The notes beneath the pieces are model-generated. The model worked only from the letters and a program-made list of their open reading frames with translations, did not search any database and was not told the origin of the DNA. A stretch of DNA of 64,000 nt from Xiphias gladius (Eukaryota > Chordata > Actinopteri > Istiophoriformes > Xiphiidae). This document shows positions 60,301 to 64,000 of this stretch, one piece after another. Made by a program: the position numbers and the translations under genes. The DNA lies in NCBI RefSeq assembly GCF_016859285.1, contig NC_053415.1, positions 812,501-876,500 on the forward strand. The letters run 5' to 3'. How positions within the stretch are numbered: the first letter of the stretch is position 1; every line of letters begins with the position of its first letter.

Positions 60301-60731
60301 TATTGTTCTTAAAGTTGGTCTCAGCAGAACTGAGCAAAATGCAACTTCCTATATTACAGTCCACCTACACTGTTATCAGTTTAAAGGACCCCTCCATTTA
60401 TTTTCATTCTCATCTCCTTATACATACCATAGTGTGACATGCAGCATTACGTATGAATGCCTCTCAATGAAACCCAAGAAGTGCACTTGAAATTAGTCCT
60501 TTGTTGGTTTTTAAATTACTGTACTATTGGGAAACATCATCAGTAATTTATAATTTGATCGGTGTTTGATCTGCCTCTCTGTCTGTGTGTGTGTGTGTGT
60601 GTGTGTATCTACAGTGGGTCTGAGCTGTGTGGGGAAATTTCATTGTGGTTCATCATCTCAGTGCATCAGCTCCTCGTCTCAGTGTGATGGAGAGGTGCAC
60701 TGTGACAATGGAGAGGATGAGCTCGGCTGTG
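54352..60731 (+). CDS. Type II transmembrane serine protease, TMPRSS3-like, N-terminal half
   Basis: Such proteases are anchored by one membrane helix, with LDLRA, SRCR and trypsin domains outside the cell (family knowledge). Well-supported exons are 56180-56414, 57237-57350 and 60615-60731, joined in phase. They encode a Pro/Ser/Thr-rich acidic cytoplasmic tail, a basic turn (LKKSWKNRLLAHRF), a helix (LLIASCLIMVFTLTLGIGFG) and a full LDLRA module with six cysteines and the calcium-site pattern CDGEVHCDNGEDE. The join GFG-VGLSCVGKFHC resembles TMPRSS3 (GLGI..CSGKYRC), but TMPRSS13 and others remain possible. SRCR and protease exons lie past the right edge. The 5' end is unsure: an ATG exon 54352-54465 (GTATGT donor) reads in phase into 56180, whereas a possible 41-base exon at 54891-54931 fits frame only if the first exon ends at 54469. 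Confidence 0.78.
54891..54931 (+). other. Candidate 41-base exon of the TMPRSS-like gene
   Basis: Bounded by a strong acceptor (TTTTTTGCAG) and a strong donor (GTAAGT). Read as PAANTADTSTPLS it flows into ELKTEG of the next exon. Its length is not a multiple of three, so it needs an upstream exon ending one base into a codon. It may be alternative. Confidence 0.5.
54955..55180. repeat. Dispersed MITE-like repeat copy
   Basis: Imperfect inverted arms (GATTAGTGCTGAAGCAGTTAGATGATTG at the left, ATTAATCAATAATGAATCATC...ACAGCCCTA at the right) and the shared middle GGTCGGCCAAAACAAGACA. It lies 25 bases after the 41-base exon candidate. Confidence 0.65.
57920..57983 (+). pseudogene. Decayed tandem duplicate of a TMPRSS-like exon end with its donor
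   Basis: Matches 57,310-57,375, the 3' end of the membrane-helix exon plus its donor and first intron bases, at about 55 of 66 positions by eye. The donor GTGAGGAGCT is intact (GT at 57,959) and GTGTGAAC after it is kept. A two-base deletion breaks the frame and no acceptor was recognised, so it is probably a relic rather than an alternative exon. Confidence 0.7.
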
Positions 60732-60769
60732 GTGAGACACACACTTACACACATAAACATAGGTACATA

Positions 60770-61885
60770 AAGTGCATTCAGAAAGTATTCAGACCCCTTC
60801 TGTTTTTCACATTTTGTTATGTTGCAGCCTTATGCTACAATCATTTAAATTCTTTTTTTCCATAATTATTCAGACCATATACTCAGTATTTAGTTCAAGC
60901 ACCTTTGGCAGAGATTACAGCCTCAAGTCTTCTTGGGTATGACACCACAAGCCTGGATTGGGGGGGGTTTCTGCCCTTCTTCTCTACCAATCCTCTCAAG
61001 ATCTCTCAGTTTGGATGGGGACCATCGGACAGCCATTTTCAGGTCTCTCCAAAGATGTTGGATTGGGCTCAAGTCAGGGCTCTGGCTGGGCCACTCAAGG
61101 ACATTCACAGAGTTGTCCCTACTCACTCCTTAGTGACTTAGGTCATTAGGTCATCTTAGGATCATTGTCCTGTTGCAAGGTGAAGCTTCGGCCCAGTCTG
61201 AGTTCCTGAGTGCTCTGGACCAAGAATATCTCTGTACTTTGCTCGGTTCAGCTTTCCCTCAACCCTGACCAGCCTCCCTGTACCTTGAATTGAGGCCAAA
61301 CATTTCAATCTTGGTTTCATTAGATTCTTGTTTCTCAAACTCTGAGAGTCCTATAGGTGCTTTTTTGCAGACTCCAAGTAAGCTTTCATATGTCTTTGAG
61401 TGAGGAGAGTCTTACCTCTGGTCACTCTGTCATAAAGCGCAGATTGTCGTGTGTTGCAGTGATGGTTGTCCTTCTAGAAGTGTCTCCCAGTTTGGCCAGA
61501 CAGCCAGCTCTAGGAAGAGCCCTGGTTGTTCCACACTTCTTCAGTTTAAAAATTGTGAAGGCCACTGTGCTCTTGGGAACATTGAATTCAGCAGAATTTT
61601 TTTTGTAGCCTTCCCCAGATATGTGCCTCATCACAATCCTGTCTCTGAGCTCTGCAGGCAGTTCCTGCGACCTTGTGGCTGATATGCATTGTCAGCTGTG
61701 AGAACTTTTATATACAGGTGTGCCTTTACAAATCATGTCCAATCAATTGAATATACCACAGGTGAACTCCAATCATGGTGTTGAAACATCTCAAAGATGA
61801 TCAAGGGAAATGGGAGGCACCTGCGCTAAATTTCAAGTGTCATTGCAAAGGGTTTGAATACTTATGTCAATGTGATTTTGACATA
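60770..61885 (-). mobile_element. Tc1-like transposon, copy E, right part missing
   Basis: The left end AAGTGCATTCAGAAAGTATT belongs to the copy C subtype; TA precedes it. Minus-strand relics are [28 protein letters not shown] and a helix-turn-helix part (GEGYKKNSAEFNVPKSTVAFTIFK). It stops at the left end of copy F, and about 330 bases including the right inverted repeat are absent on the far side of copy F. It begins 39 bases after the LDLRA exon. Confidence 0.88.
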
Positions 61886-61887
61886 TA

Positions 61888-63476
61888 CAGCTCTGGAAAA
61901 AATTAAGAGACCACAGCAAATTTTTCTGAAATCAGCATCTCTACATGTATGACAGCCATTCCATTCCAGTGTCTGTTGAATGAATTCCAACATAAGTACA
62001 CCTCATTAATTAGAATGATGTACTGAGTAGGTGATCACCTGAACCAAATCTTATTTAACGAGGAAAAGTATAAAGACCCCTGCTGTGGTCATCACTATCC
62101 TCTTGCAATAGGACCAGCTGGATGGCAAACACAGTGCTAGTAGTACCTCAAAAGTCATTGGAATCAAAAATAACTATTGACCATGCCAAAGGAAATGTTT
62201 TGAAAGACGAAAAGAAGCATTCAATTTCGGCTTTACTGGCAGAGGGATACAGTGAGCATCAGGTTGCTTCCATCCTTAAAATGGCTTGGGACGGCGGGTC
62301 ATAAGAACAAGGTCATGCAGCAGACATTGGAGAGAACAAAGCTAGAGACCGGCAGAGGGCGAAAACGACTCTCCACTTACCGGGATGACAGTCAACTCAT
62401 TAAAAAGTCACTCAGCAACCGTAGGATGACATCAAGTTACCTACAAAAAGAATCGCAAATGGCAGCTGGGGTGAAGTGCACGGCGAGAACAGTACAAAAA
62501 AGGCTCCTAGGAGAAGGGCTCAAGACGTGTAAAGCTAGGAAAAAGCCTTTCATCAATGAGAAGCAAAGAAGAGCCAGGCTGAGGTTTGCAAAAGACTATA
62601 AGGGTTGGACCATAGAGGACTGGAGTAAGGTCATCTTCTCTGAGTCCAGTTTTCAGCTTTGCCCAACACCTGGTCATCTAATGGTGAGACAGAGACCTGG
62701 AGAGGCCTACAAGCCAGTGTCTGACCCCCACAGAGAAATTTGGTGGAGGATCAGTGATGATCTGGGGGTGCTTCAGAAGGACGCATGAATCAAGCCACAT
62801 ACAAGGTTATCTTGGAAGAAAACTTGCTTCCTTCTGCTCTGATAATGTTCCCCAACTCTGAAGATTGTTTTTTCCAACAGGACAATGCTCCATGCCACAC
62901 AGCTAGGTCAATCAAGGTGTTGGACGAAGGACCACCAGATCAAGACAATGTCATGGTCAGCCCAATCTCCAGACCAGAAACCCATTGAAAACCTCTGGAA
63001 TGTGATCAAGAGGAAGATGGATGGTCACAAGCCATCAAACAAAGCTGAGCTGCTTGAATTTTTGCGCAAGGAATGGCATAAAGTCACCCAACAGCAATGT
63101 GAAAGACTGGAGGAGAGCATGCCAAGATGCATGAAAGCTGTAATTGAAAATCAGGGTTATTCCACCAAATATTGATTTCTGAACTCTTCCTTAGTTAAAA
63201 AATTAGTATTGTGTTGTTTAAAAATGAATATGAACTTGTTTTCTTTGCATTATTTGTGTTCTGAAAATACTGCATCTTTTTTGTTATTTTGACCATTTGT
63301 CACTTTCTGCAAATAAATGCTCTAAAGGACAATATTTTTATTTGGGAGAAATGTTGTCAATAGTTTATAGAATGAAAAAAAAATGTTAATTTTACTCAAA
63401 CATATGCCTATAAATAGTAAAATCAGAGAAAGTGATAATTTTGCAGTGGTCTCTTAATTATTTTTTTCCAGAGCTG
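61888..63476 (+). mobile_element. Tc1-like transposon, copy F, full length, inactive
   Basis: CAGCTCTGGAAAAAATTAAG at the left and inverted CAGCTCTGGAAAAAAATAAT at the right, with TA on each side; 1,589 bases. The plus-strand transposase (62,122-63,172) is split by frameshifts over two frames. The DDE domain is recognisable: QQDNAPCHTARSIK holds the second aspartate and KPIENLWNVIKRKMD the glutamate. The first aspartate is missing: the usual FSDESSF reads FSESSF. It is less decayed than copies A-E and of a different subfamily. Confidence 0.92.
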
Positions 63477-63484
63477 TATGTATC

Positions 63485-64000
63485 AGAATACAGTTAATTT
63501 GTATAGCACCTTTCAAAAGCAATTCTACAAAGTGCTTCATACACAACAAACAATAGAAGCAATGATATGGGAAAAAAATCAAAAGGTAAAAAAAAGTTAA
63601 AGTGCTTTAAAGAACTTGAGATTTTCTAAAAGTGCAGTTTATATAGATAAAAAGATGTCACACAAAAACATTACAATTATTTAAAGGTTAACCAATAAAA
63701 CTGAGTTTTAAGAAAGTGATTTAAAAGAAGATAGTGATTTGGTAAATTTGAGCTCCTCAGGTAGATCATTCCAGAGCTAAGGTGCCCTAACAGCAAAGAC
63801 ACGTTCCCCTGTAGTTTTAAATCTAGAAACAGGGACAGCCAGCAGGTTCTTGCCTGGGGATGTAATGCTGCACACAGGTTGGTGGTGGAAGGCAACTCCG
63901 AAATATAATCTGGAGCCTGGCCATGAAGAGCCTTAAAAGTAGTCAATAAAATCTTAAAATCAAGCCAAAAACAAAGCTGTAGCCAGTGTAATGATGCTAA
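63485..64000 (-). mobile_element. LINE 3' end and ORF2 C-terminus, running off the right edge
   Basis: A minus-strand frame at 63,946-63,677 reads TTFKALHGQAPDYISEL...GMIYLRSSNLPNHYLLLNHFLKTQFY, the familiar C-terminus of fish LINE ORF2 (xLxVFKALHGxAPxYLSELL...LWNxLPxxLR). The following 3' UTR holds TGCTTTTGAAAGGTGCTATACAAATT on that strand. It abuts copy F. More of ORF2 should lie to the right. Confidence 0.75.

Overview
The window looks like nuclear DNA from a teleost fish, probably a percomorph (inference). It has GT-AG-spliced vertebrate genes, an AT-rich background, many Tc1-like DNA transposons, and 3' tails of fish LINEs and SINE-like repeats. No prokaryotic or viral gene organisation is visible. 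All gene models were read by eye from splice sites, reading frame and remembered family motifs; no search was run.

Layout, left to right. (1) 1-4,700: the 5' part of insig2 on the minus strand, with a noncoding first exon, the start-codon exon and the exon encoding the first membrane region; the rest lies beyond the left edge. (2) 4,700-12,060: no protein gene seen; 7,860-9,050 is rich in homeodomain-type motifs and could be a regulatory block. (3) 12,063-14,405: a full-length, intronless UTP14-family gene on the minus strand (780 aa, ribosome biogenesis). (4) 14,515-16,330: a trinucleotide tract, a decayed RNase H-type LINE and other repeats. (5) 16,621-42,351: ccdc93 on the plus strand, complete in 23 coding exons (635 aa), its introns full of transposons and microsatellites. 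(6) 43,300-47,900: a transposon cluster made of two long Tc1-like copies, one carrying a nested repeat, plus a Tc1-like fragment. (7) 48,665-50,853: a four-exon, 199-aa divergent FGF of the FGF4/5/6 type. (8) 50,854-54,340: no gene; one TTAA-flanked MITE and another dispersed repeat. (9) 54,352 to about 60,731: the 5' half of a type II transmembrane serine protease resembling TMPRSS3 (cytoplasmic tail, membrane anchor, LDL-receptor A module); its SRCR and protease domains would lie beyond the right edge. (10) 60,770-64,000: two abutting Tc1-like copies and a LINE end.

The genes do not form one pathway. Insig-2 restrains sterol synthesis in the ER, UTP14 acts in the nucleolus, CCDC93 acts in endosomal recycling, the FGF is a secreted ligand and the protease is a surface enzyme. 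The divergent insig2/ccdc93 pair matches, from memory, the human 2q14 neighbourhood, with an intronless UTP14 gene between them. The most interesting items are the divergent FGF with an extra intron and a uORF overlapping its start, a decayed duplicate of a TMPRSS exon with its splice donor, the intronless UTP14 gene, and two TTAA-flanked MITEs.
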